64,000 nt of DNA from Skermanella mucosa (lineage in GTDB: Bacteria > Pseudomonadota > Alphaproteobacteria > Azospirillales > Azospirillaceae): NCBI RefSeq assembly GCF_016765655.2, contig NZ_CP086106.1, forward strand, positions 6,098,501 to 6,162,500, read 5' to 3'. Both the position numbers and the translations under genes were made by a program. Shown piece by piece: positions 39,795-46,790 of the stretch. The notes under the pieces are model-generated. The model did not search any database and was not told the origin of the DNA. It saw only the letters and a program-made list of their open reading frames with translations. Position 1 is the first letter of the stretch, and the number at the start of each line of letters is the position of its first letter.

Positions 39795-39931
39795 GGGCCT
39801 CTTCCCATTTCGGGGCTTCCCGGAGCCCGCGAACAGGAACAGGGGCATGAAGCCCGCCGGCGGGTCAGGCTATACCCCCGTCGGTACCGACCGGCGCCGC
39901 GCGCGCGGCCGGTGGAAGAGGAAATAAACCC

Positions 39932-40621
39932 ATGAGCAGCAAACGCGCAGGACGCAACCCGTCGCAACGCCAATTGCGGGTCGGGGAGGAGTTGCGCCAT
40001 GCGCTGGCGGAAGTGCTCCGCCGCGGCGATTTCCGCGATCCCGACCTGCAGAACCTGAACGTCACCGTGACCGAGGTCCGGATCAGCCCGGACCTGCGCA
40101 ACGCGACCGCCTTCATCACCCCGCTGGGCGGCGGCCACTCCGACGAGACGGTGGCGGCGCTGCGCCGCGCCGCGGCCTTCTTCCGCAGCCAGATCGCCCG
40201 CGCGGTCAAGCTGCGCTACGTCCCCACCCTGTCGTTCGAAGCCGACACCTCGTTCGAGTACGCCGACCATATCAACCGCCTCCTGCACGACCCCGAGGTC
40301 GCGCGCGACCTCGATGCCGACGGCCACGACGACGATGGGGATGCCGAGGAAACGCACAACGGCACCCACAACGGCATGAACGGCGACGGACCCGGCCACG
40401 ACGAGCCGGACTACGAGGACGAGGACGACCTCGACGACGAGGAAGACGAGGAAGAGGCCGAGTTCGAGGACGACCTCGACGAGGACGACGACGACGAGGA
40501 AGACGACGTCGAATACGAGGAGGACGACGAGGACGAAGAAGAGGAGGAGGAGGCCGACAAGCCCGCTCCCTTGAAATCCTCCAAATCCTCCCCCGGCGGC
40601 CGAGGCCCCCGTGGCGCGTAA
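39932..40621 (+). CDS. rbfA: Ribosome-binding factor A with a long acidic tail
   Basis: Residues 1-120 are a standard RbfA KH-type fold: QRQLRVGEELRHALAEVL, then VTVTEVRISPDLRNATAFIT and LRYVPTLSFEADTSFEYADH. RbfA acts in cold-shock-sensitive 16S processing on the 30S subunit. Residues about 130-215 are almost purely acidic, runs of Asp and Glu, ending in a short basic KSSKSSPGGRGPRGA piece. That extension roughly doubles the usual length (about 130 residues). The frame is kept to a normal stop that overlaps truB, so it appears genuinely coding. Confidence 0.93.
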   Translation: MSSKRAGRNPSQRQLRVGEELRHALAEVLRRGDFRDPDLQNLNVTVTEVRISPDLRNATAFITPLGGGHSDETVAALRRAAAFFRSQIARAVKLRYVPTLSFEADTSFEYADHINRLLHDPEVARDLDADGHDDDGDAEETHNGTHNGMNGDGPGHDEPDYEDEDDLDDEEDEEEAEFEDDLDEDDDDEEDDVEYEEDDEDEEEEEEADKPAPLKSSKSSPGGRGPRGA

Positions 40622-41552
40622 GCGCAAAGGCGTGCCCGTCCACGGCTGGCTGGTGATCGACAAGCCGGCCGGCATGACGTCCACCCAGGTGATGTCCCGG
40701 GTCCGCCGCCTGCTCAACGCCGAGAAGGCGGGGCACGGCGGCACCCTCGACCCGATCGCCACCGGCGTGCTGCCGGTCGCCTTCGGGGAGGCGACCAAGA
40801 CCGTGGCCTATGCCATGGACGGCGCCAAGACCTACCGCTTCCGCCTGCGCTGGGGCGAGCAGACCACCACCGACGACCTGGAAGGCAGCGTCATCGCGAC
40901 CAGCCCGAAGCGTCCGTCCGAGGACGAGATCGAGGCGGCGCTGGAAGCGTTCCAGGGCGAAATCTCCCAGGTGCCGCCCCAGTTCTCCGCGATCAAGGTC
41001 GACGGCGAGCGCGCCTACGACCTGGCCCGCGAGGGCGAGACGGTCGTTCTGGCGCCGCGCATCGTGCGCATCGACGGTTTCCACCTGATCGGGCTGCCGG
41101 ACGCCGACCACGCGGATTTCGAGGTGGAATGCGGCAAAGGCACCTATATGCGCAGCCTGGCGCGCGATCTTGCCCTCGCTTTGGGCACCGTGGGGCACAT
41201 AACGCGCCTCCGGCGGCTCAACGTGGGCTCTTTCACGCTCGAAAACGCGATTTCCCTGGACGATCTGGCGGCCATGGAGCATGGTGCCGCCGTCGAAAGA
41301 CTTCTGCTTCCGATCGAGACGGCGCTGGACGACATCCCGGCGTTCGCCCTGACCGAAGCCGAAGCGCACCGACTGAGACTTGGCCAAACGGTGGCGCTGT
41401 TGCGCCGGCAGGATCGCGAGAGGCTCGAAGGCCTCGACTACGATCCGTCGGGCGATGGTGCTGTCGTTTTAGCCGTTTCCGGCGGCAAGCCGGTCGCGCT
41501 GGCCCGCGTCGAAGGGGCGGAGATCCGCCCGGTGCGCGTATTGAACCTGTAA
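40611..41552 (+). CDS. truB: tRNA pseudouridine(55) synthase TruB
   Basis: A 313-residue pseudouridine synthase. The N-terminal GWLVIDKPAGMTSTQVMSRV and the catalytic motif GHGGTLDPIATGVLPVAFGE (catalytic Asp in GTLDP) are diagnostic, with KTYRFRLRWGEQTTTDDLEG following. It makes psi55 in the T-loop of tRNAs. The start is a GTG within the last codons of rbfA, an 11-base overlap. Confidence 0.96.
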   Translation: MARKRKGVPVHGWLVIDKPAGMTSTQVMSRVRRLLNAEKAGHGGTLDPIATGVLPVAFGEATKTVAYAMDGAKTYRFRLRWGEQTTTDDLEGSVIATSPKRPSEDEIEAALEAFQGEISQVPPQFSAIKVDGERAYDLAREGETVVLAPRIVRIDGFHLIGLPDADHADFEVECGKGTYMRSLARDLALALGTVGHITRLRRLNVGSFTLENAISLDDLAAMEHGAAVERLLLPIETALDDIPAFALTEAEAHRLRLGQTVALLRRQDRERLEGLDYDPSGDGAVVLAVSGGKPVALARVEGAEIRPVRVLNL

Positions 41553-41582
41553 GCATCAACCAGACCCGATTGGAGAGACCCG

Positions 41583-41852
41583 ATGTCGATCACTGCCGAG
41601 CGCAAGCAGGAGCTGATCAAGGAATACACGACCGGTGCCAACGATACCGGTTCCCCCGAAGTGCAGGTCGCGATCCTGTCCGAGCGGATCCGGAACCTGA
41701 CCGAGCACCTCCAGACCCACAAGAAGGACTTCCACAGCCGCCGCGGCCTGCTGGTCATGGTCGGCCAGCGCCGAAGCCTGCTGGACTACCTGAAGCGCAA
41801 GAATGTCGGCCGCTACGAGCAGCTCATTCAGCGTCTCGGCCTGCGCCGCTAA
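41583..41852 (+). CDS. rpsO: 30S ribosomal protein S15
   Basis: An 89-residue S15 with the exact family length. It has [15 protein letters not shown]-type residues ([20 protein letters not shown]), the [19 protein letters not shown] core that contacts 16S rRNA, and the end [12 protein letters not shown]. It is followed, as in E. coli, by pnp after a structured leader. Confidence 0.98.
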   Translation: MSITAERKQELIKEYTTGANDTGSPEVQVAILSERIRNLTEHLQTHKKDFHSRRGLLVMVGQRRSLLDYLKRKNVGRYEQLIQRLGLRR

Positions 41853-41867
41853 GGCCGGGTTCTTTCC

Positions 41868-42005
41868 GCACACCGCCCACCGGACAATTCCGTTTGCCGA
41901 AACCAGCCCGGATCCCTGACCGTCCAGGCTTCGCTTCGCGGAGCGGGCGGCGGGCTGCGGTGTGCACGGCATCATTCCGCCCGCGAAGGATTTTTTCGCG
42001 GGCGG
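41868..42005 (+). promoter_or_regulatory. Structured pnp leader (two large stems, possible RNase III site)
   Basis: The 333 bases between rpsO and pnp hold no gene. GCACACCGC (41868-41876) pairs with GCGGTGTGC (41957-41965) as a long-range stem. An 11-base perfect hairpin follows, CCGCCCGCGAA (41977-41987) with TTCGCGGGCGG (41995-42005). In E. coli the equivalent leader is cut by RNase III and destabilised by PNPase itself; the position and stem type here suggest the same autoregulation. The loop carries a T-run, but no T-run follows the stem, so it is not a terminator. Confidence 0.6.
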
Positions 42006-42185
42006 GAAATGCTTTCGGCTCCATTTCATTGATGAGCTTTGCCTGCCGGCCCGGACCCGTTCCCGGTCGGCTTTCCGCCTGTGCTCATGCAGGATTGTTT
42101 TCACGCGGGGTCGACAACGACTGAGGGCCCCGGCCCGGCCCATCCAATCCGGGATGGCCTGGGCGTCGGATGGAAGGAAGAAACG

Positions 42186-44297
42186 ATGTTCAACGTCTAC
42201 AGAAAAGAAATCGATTGGGGCGGACGCAAGCTGGTGCTGGAGACCGGCAAGGTCGCCCGTCAGGCCGATGGCGCCGTGATGGCGACGTACGGCGAGACGA
42301 CCGTGCTCTGCACCGTCGTCGCGGCCAAGGCGGCCAAGCCCGGTGTCGATTTCTTTCCGCTGACCGTCAACTACCAGGAGAAGGCGTTCGCCGCCGGCAA
42401 GATCCCGGGCGGCTTCTTCAAGCGCGAAGGCCGTCCCTCCGAGAAGGAGACGCTGGTCAGCCGCCTGATCGACCGGCCGATCCGCCCGCTGTTCGCCGAC
42501 GGCTTCCGCAACGAGACGCAGGTCATCTGCACCGTGCTGAGCCACGACATGGAGAACGATCCCGACATCGTCGCCATGGTCGGAACCTCGGCCGCCCTGA
42601 CCATCTCCGGCATCCCCTTCCTGGGCCCGATCGGCGCCGCCCGCGTCAGCTACCGGAACGGCGAATACACGCTGAACCCCCTGCTCGACGACGAGGTGGG
42701 CGAACTGGACCTGGTCGTCGCCGGCACCCGCGACGGCGTCCTGATGGTCGAATCCGAGGCCAGCGAACTGTCCGAGGACGTCATGCTGGGAGCCGTCATG
42801 TTCGGCCACCGCGGCTTCCAGCCCGTCATCGACGCGATCATCGAGCTGGCCGAGCAGTGCGCCAAGGAGCCCTGGGACATGCCCGCGGCCCCCTATGACG
42901 CCGCCGCCGTCAAGGCCCGCGTCAAGGAGACCGTCGGCGAGGACATCAAGGCGGCCTATTCCGAGATCCGCAAGCAGGACCGCCAGAACAAGCTGGGCGC
43001 CGCCAAGCTGAAGGCGCTGGAGGCCCTGACCTCGGACGAGATCCCCGCCGAGGCGATCGCCGGCACCTTCAAGGACGTCGAGAGCGACGTGCTGCGCGGC
43101 GCCGTCATCGACACCGGCCGCCGGATCGACGGCCGCTCGACCACCGACATCCGCCAGATCGTGGCCGAGGTCGGCGTGCTGCCCCGCGCCCACGGCTCCG
43201 CCCTGTTCACCCGCGGCGAGACCCAGGCCCTGGTGGTCGCCACGCTCGGCACCAGCCAGGACGAGCAGATCATCGACGCGCTCGAAGGCGAGTACCGCGA
43301 GAGCTTCATGCTCCACTACAATTTCCCGCCCTACTCGGTCGGCGAGGCGGGCCGCGTCGGCTCCCCCGGCCGGCGCGAGATCGGGCACGGCAAGCTGGCG
43401 TGGCGGGCGGTCCGTCCGCTGCTCCCGACCAAGGAGCAGTTCCCCTACACCATGCGGATCGTGTCGGAGATCACCGAGTCCAACGGCTCCTCGTCGATGG
43501 CGACCGTCTGCGGCGCCTCGCTGGCCCTGATGGACTCCGGCGCTCCCCTGCCCCGCCCGGTCGCCGGCATCGCCATGGGCCTGATCAAGGAGGACCGCGG
43601 CTTCGCCGTGCTGTCCGACATCCTCGGCGACGAGGACCATCTGGGTGACATGGACTTCAAGGTCGCCGGCACCGAGAAGGGCATCACCGCGCTCCAGATG
43701 GACATCAAGATCACCTCGATCACCGAGGAGATCATGCGCGTCGCCCTCGACCAGGCGCGCGGCGGCCGGATGCACATCCTGGGCGAGATGGCCAAGGCGA
43801 TCGGCGGCGCCCGCGACGCGGTCAACCAGAACGCCCCGCGCATCACCGTGATCAACATCCCCAAGGAGAAGATCCGCGACGTGATCGGCTCCGGCGGCAA
43901 GGTGATCCGCGAGATCGTCGAGCAGACCGGCGCCAAGATCGACATCGAGGACGACGGCACGGTCAAGGTCGCGGCGGTGGACGGCAAGGCCAGCCAGGCC
44001 GCCATCGACTGGATCCGCGGCATCGTGGCCGAGCCGGAACTGGGCGTGGTCTACACCGGCAAGGTCGTGAAGGTCGTCGACTTCGGCGCCTTCGTGAACT
44101 TCCTGGGCTCGCGCGACGGCCTGGTCCACATCTCCGAGCTGAAGAACGAGCGCGTCGGCAAGGTCGGCGACGTGGTCAAGCAGGGCGACGAGGTGAAGGT
44201 CAAGGTCCTGGGCTTCGACGACCGCGGCAAGGTCAAGCTGTCCATGAAGATGGTCGACCAGGCCACCGGCGAAGACCTGAGCAAGAAGGCCGAGTAA
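42186..44297 (+). CDS. pnp: Polyribonucleotide nucleotidyltransferase (PNPase)
   Basis: A 703-residue PNPase with two RNase PH domains ([40 protein letters not shown]). A KH domain ([20 protein letters not shown]) and a C-terminal S1 domain ([20 protein letters not shown]) follow. It is the 3'-5' phosphorolytic exonuclease of the degradosome. The ATG at 42186 ([12 protein letters not shown]) has GGAAGGAAG just upstream; the frame is open higher in the leader but is not conserved there. A strong terminator follows. Confidence 0.97.
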   Translation: MFNVYRKEIDWGGRKLVLETGKVARQADGAVMATYGETTVLCTVVAAKAAKPGVDFFPLTVNYQEKAFAAGKIPGGFFKREGRPSEKETLVSRLIDRPIRPLFADGFRNETQVICTVLSHDMENDPDIVAMVGTSAALTISGIPFLGPIGAARVSYRNGEYTLNPLLDDEVGELDLVVAGTRDGVLMVESEASELSEDVMLGAVMFGHRGFQPVIDAIIELAEQCAKEPWDMPAAPYDAAAVKARVKETVGEDIKAAYSEIRKQDRQNKLGAAKLKALEALTSDEIPAEAIAGTFKDVESDVLRGAVIDTGRRIDGRSTTDIRQIVAEVGVLPRAHGSALFTRGETQALVVATLGTSQDEQIIDALEGEYRESFMLHYNFPPYSVGEAGRVGSPGRREIGHGKLAWRAVRPLLPTKEQFPYTMRIVSEITESNGSSSMATVCGASLALMDSGAPLPRPVAGIAMGLIKEDRGFAVLSDILGDEDHLGDMDFKVAGTEKGITALQMDIKITSITEEIMRVALDQARGGRMHILGEMAKAIGGARDAVNQNAPRITVINIPKEKIRDVIGSGGKVIREIVEQTGAKIDIEDDGTVKVAAVDGKASQAAIDWIRGIVAEPELGVVYTGKVVKVVDFGAFVNFLGSRDGLVHISELKNERVGKVGDVVKQGDEVKVKVLGFDDRGKVKLSMKMVDQATGEDLSKKAE

Positions 44298-44305
44298 TCG
44301 GCATG

Positions 44306-44334
44306 ACGGCGCCGCCCGGACCGGGCGGCGCCGT
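44306..44334 (+). terminator. Terminator of the rimP-pnp operon
   Basis: ACGGCGCCGCCC (44306-44317) pairs perfectly over 12 bases with GGGCGGCGCCGT (44323-44334) around GGACC, eight bases after the pnp stop. No long T-run follows (CCCCGC), but the stem is very stable. Confidence 0.65.
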
Positions 44335-44488
44335 CCCCGCATTGGTCGCGTTTGGAACAATGGCCGGCGAACCTTGTTTGATCTGCTCTCAAGGTTCTAC
44401 CCGTGTGTAAAAAAGAAGAAACGGCGGCTTGCGGACCGGTCTCCTCCAGGAGAGGGCACACGGAACCTGATAACTCAGGAGGCCAAAC

Positions 44489-45631
44489 GTGCAGACTCCT
44501 CCCAAGGAGATGGACAATATCGCCCTGATCAACCATCCGTCGCGGGAGAATCCCTTCCGCAGCGTGGTGGAGGGCAGCCGGATGCCGATCGTGGTCACCG
44601 ACCCGAACCAGGCCGACAATCCGATCGTCTTCGCCAACCATGCGTTCCTCGATCTGACCGGCTACGGTCTCGACGAGATCATCGGACAGAACTGCCGCTT
44701 CCTGCAAGGCCCGGACTCGGACCCGGAAGCACGCCGCCTGATCGCAAGCGCCCTCGCCGACCGGCGCGACATCAAGGTCGAGGTGCTGAACTACCGCAAG
44801 AACGGCACATCGTTCTGGAACGAGCTGTATATCAGTCCGATCCATGACCAGGACGGCAAGCTGCTCTATTTCTTCGGCTCCCAGCTCGACTGCACCCTGC
44901 GCCGTCAGGCCGCGGCCCGCATCGTCGAAGCCAACGCCCAGCTGGAGCGCAGGGTCGAGGAGCGCACCCGCGACCTGGAGCAGGCGTTGCGCCACCGCGA
45001 GGTGCTGCTCCACGAGCTTCAGCACCGGGTCAAGAACAACCTCCAGGTCATGGCCAGCCTGATCCGCCTGCAAGCCGTCCGCAGCGACAGCGAGGCGATG
45101 AGGTCCGGCCTCGACAACCTGCTCCTCCGCATCAACGCCCTGGAACTGATCTACCGCAAGCTCTACACCGACGACGCCGGGCCGACCCTGGAACTGGGCG
45201 GCTACTTGGCGGAGATCTGCGAGACGCTGGCGAATTTCCACGGTCCCGACAGGGGAGTCACCATGGACATCCGAACCCGGCCGTGCCACGTGCCGGTCGA
45301 GACGGCGCTGCCGCTCGGCCTGATCCTGAACGAGCTGGTCACCAACAGCTTCCGCCACGCCTTCGCCGACCGCGAGACCGGCACCGTCCGGCTGGAGCTC
45401 GAACCCCTGGACGGCAGCCGCTGGGAACTGCGGATCGGCGACGACGGGATCGGCGCCGCCGGCGGCCTGGATTGGGAAAACAACACCAACCTGGGCCTGT
45501 CCCTGGTCAAGGCCCTGGCAAATCAGATCCGTGCCACGGTCGGCGTGGACGGCAGCGCCGGTACCCTGTTCACCCTGACCTTCAAGGCCGAAGCGGCGGA
45601 TGCCCGGACCGGACGCTCGGCAACGGGGTAG
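44489..45631 (+). CDS. LOV-domain sensor histidine kinase (blue-light type)
   Basis: A 380-residue soluble kinase. The N-terminal PAS domain is a LOV domain: GQNCRFLQGPDSD contains the photoactive cysteine (Cys69) that forms an adduct with flavin, and the FANHAFLDLTGY and NYRKNGTSFWNELYISPI strands fit. A short coiled coil (140-170) joins a HisKA_2 domain with the phosphoacceptor His179 in LLHELQHRVKNNLQ. The ATPase domain has N-box LNELVTNSF, DDGIG and NLGLSLVKAL. A GTG start follows AGGAGG at ideal spacing. No response regulator is adjacent. A GGAAC-N16-TGTT sequence near 44355 resembles an EcfG promoter, weakly. Confidence 0.93.
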   Translation: MQTPPKEMDNIALINHPSRENPFRSVVEGSRMPIVVTDPNQADNPIVFANHAFLDLTGYGLDEIIGQNCRFLQGPDSDPEARRLIASALADRRDIKVEVLNYRKNGTSFWNELYISPIHDQDGKLLYFFGSQLDCTLRRQAAARIVEANAQLERRVEERTRDLEQALRHREVLLHELQHRVKNNLQVMASLIRLQAVRSDSEAMRSGLDNLLLRINALELIYRKLYTDDAGPTLELGGYLAEICETLANFHGPDRGVTMDIRTRPCHVPVETALPLGLILNELVTNSFRHAFADRETGTVRLELEPLDGSRWELRIGDDGIGAAGGLDWENNTNLGLSLVKALANQIRATVGVDGSAGTLFTLTFKAEAADARTGRSATG

Positions 45632-45641
45632 AAGGTTTTTG

Positions 45642-45751
45642 CCACAGATCCACGCAGATAAACGCAGATAAGAACCTCGATATTTGCCTGCGGGTGACTG
45701 AAGCTTCAGCAAGCCGGAGTTCATCTGTGTTTATCTGCGTCCATCTGCGGA
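45642..45751. repeat. Imperfect inverted repeat of the CAGATAAACNCAGATA type
   Basis: The left arm 45642-45670 (containing CACGCAGATAAACGCAGATA) and the right arm 45722-45751 are imperfect reverse complements. A perfect 12-base palindrome CTGAAGCTTCAG sits in between at 45698-45709. It lies between the ends of two convergent genes. The arm motif is closely related to the one in the 25.1-kb inverted repeat, so both probably belong to one dispersed repeat family. Confidence 0.7.
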
Positions 45752-45758
45752 TGATTTT

Positions 45759-46244
45759 TTACACCCTCATCATGAAGTAACGCCCCGGCCGGACCGTCTC
45801 CGGCGGGCGCAGCGGTTCCCACTGGGGCATGCCCAGGTCCTGGTCGCTGACCACGATGCCGCCGTGCGCCATCAGCTTGTGCAGCCGGGGCGCCAGGAAA
45901 GCCGCCAGCTCGGCGTTGGCCCCGGGGTCGCCGGAGCCGATATCCACGTGGGCCAGGGCCGCGGGCGCTCCGATCACGGCGCCTGCCGACTCCAGCGTCT
46001 CGAACAGGTCGCCCAGCAGCAGGCACTCGGCCGGCGGGATGCAATCGGGATGGGCGGCGACCTGACGCTCGAACACGAAGATCGTGCGCTCCGGCAGCAG
46101 CGAGCGCAGATGGTCATAGGTCCGGCCGTTGCCCAGGCCGAACTCCAGCACCGGCCCGGGAATGCCGCGGACCAGGTCCGCGGCGGCGTTGAGGCAGTCG
46201 CGCTGGGCGCTGACCCGCCTGATAAAACTGTCCAACCGGCTCAT
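45759..46244 (-). CDS. Small class I SAM-dependent methyltransferase
   Basis: A 161-residue protein. GIPGPVLEFGLGNGRTYDHL is a SAM-binding motif I; IFVFERQVAAHPDCIPPAEC and ALAHVDIGSGDPGANAELAA follow in the expected order. It resembles the short S-adenosyl-L-methionine methyltransferases of the Methyltransf_17 kind. The substrate is unknown. It is the last gene of a minus-strand trio after the cyclic-nucleotide-binding protein (22-base gap); AAGAAGG precedes the ATG. Confidence 0.8.
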   Translation of the reverse strand: MSRLDSFIRRVSAQRDCLNAAADLVRGIPGPVLEFGLGNGRTYDHLRSLLPERTIFVFERQVAAHPDCIPPAECLLLGDLFETLESAGAVIGAPAALAHVDIGSGDPGANAELAAFLAPRLHKLMAHGGIVVSDQDLGMPQWEPLRPPETVRPGRYFMMRV

Positions 46245-46266
46245 GAACCGCCTTCTTCAGATTACG

Positions 46267-46731
46267 TCATGTGTGCGGCGGGGCACCGTGGGCGACGGCT
46301 TCGCGCAATTGCCGGGTCGTGTTCTCCAGGCGCTGGGCCAGCACCCTCATGATCTCCACCGCCATCTGCGGAAACTCGGTGATCATGCGGAAGAACAGGT
46401 CCTTGGAAATGCACAGCGTGGTCATGTCGGTGACGGCGACCACGCTTGCGGTACGCGGCACGTCGCACAGGATCGCGATCTCGCCGATGAAATCGTTGCG
46501 GCCGACCTTGGCGACCGTCAACGGCCCGTTCGGCGTATCGACCGTTACGTCCGCCTCGCCGTCGACGATGATGAACGCGCTGCTGCCCATTTCGTTCTGG
46601 GTGAAAAGCATGTCGCCCGCGTGGAAGGCGACTCGCTCGCTGGTGAAAGCCAGCAGCTTCAGCTTGCTCGTCTCCACGTTGGCGAACATGGGGATCCTGC
46701 GCAGCAGTTCGACTTCTTCGGCAAGGCTCAC
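46267..46731 (-). CDS. Stand-alone cyclic-nucleotide-binding domain protein
   Basis: A 154-residue protein consisting only of a CNB domain. The beta-roll starts ELLRRIPMFANVETSKLKLL, and the phosphate-binding cassette is FIGEIAILCDVPRTASVVAV, with the Glu and Arg needed to hold the cyclic nucleotide. A helical tail follows (MAVEIMRVLAQRLENTTRQL). There is no DNA-binding domain, so it is not a Crp-type regulator. It starts with GTG, 59 bases after the ABC-like gene on the same strand, suggesting that it senses cAMP or cGMP for that transporter; this link is inference. Confidence 0.85.
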   Translation of the reverse strand: MSLAEEVELLRRIPMFANVETSKLKLLAFTSERVAFHAGDMLFTQNEMGSSAFIIVDGEADVTVDTPNGPLTVAKVGRNDFIGEIAILCDVPRTASVVAVTDMTTLCISKDLFFRMITEFPQMAVEIMRVLAQRLENTTRQLREAVAHGAPPHT

Positions 46732-46790
46732 GACACGCTACTCCCGCTTCCGGCTTCTCATCATCCAACCGCCCGTCATTCGGCCGCCCG

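Noticed and set aside
36620-40798. A 1392-residue minus-strand frame opposite infB and rbfA
   Set aside because: Low-complexity shadow of highly biased codons; the plus strand encodes unmistakable YlxR, IF-2 and RbfA proteins.
41556-44360. A 934-residue minus-strand frame opposite pnp
   Set aside because: Antisense shadow with His/Asp/Gly-rich composition and no recognisable motif.
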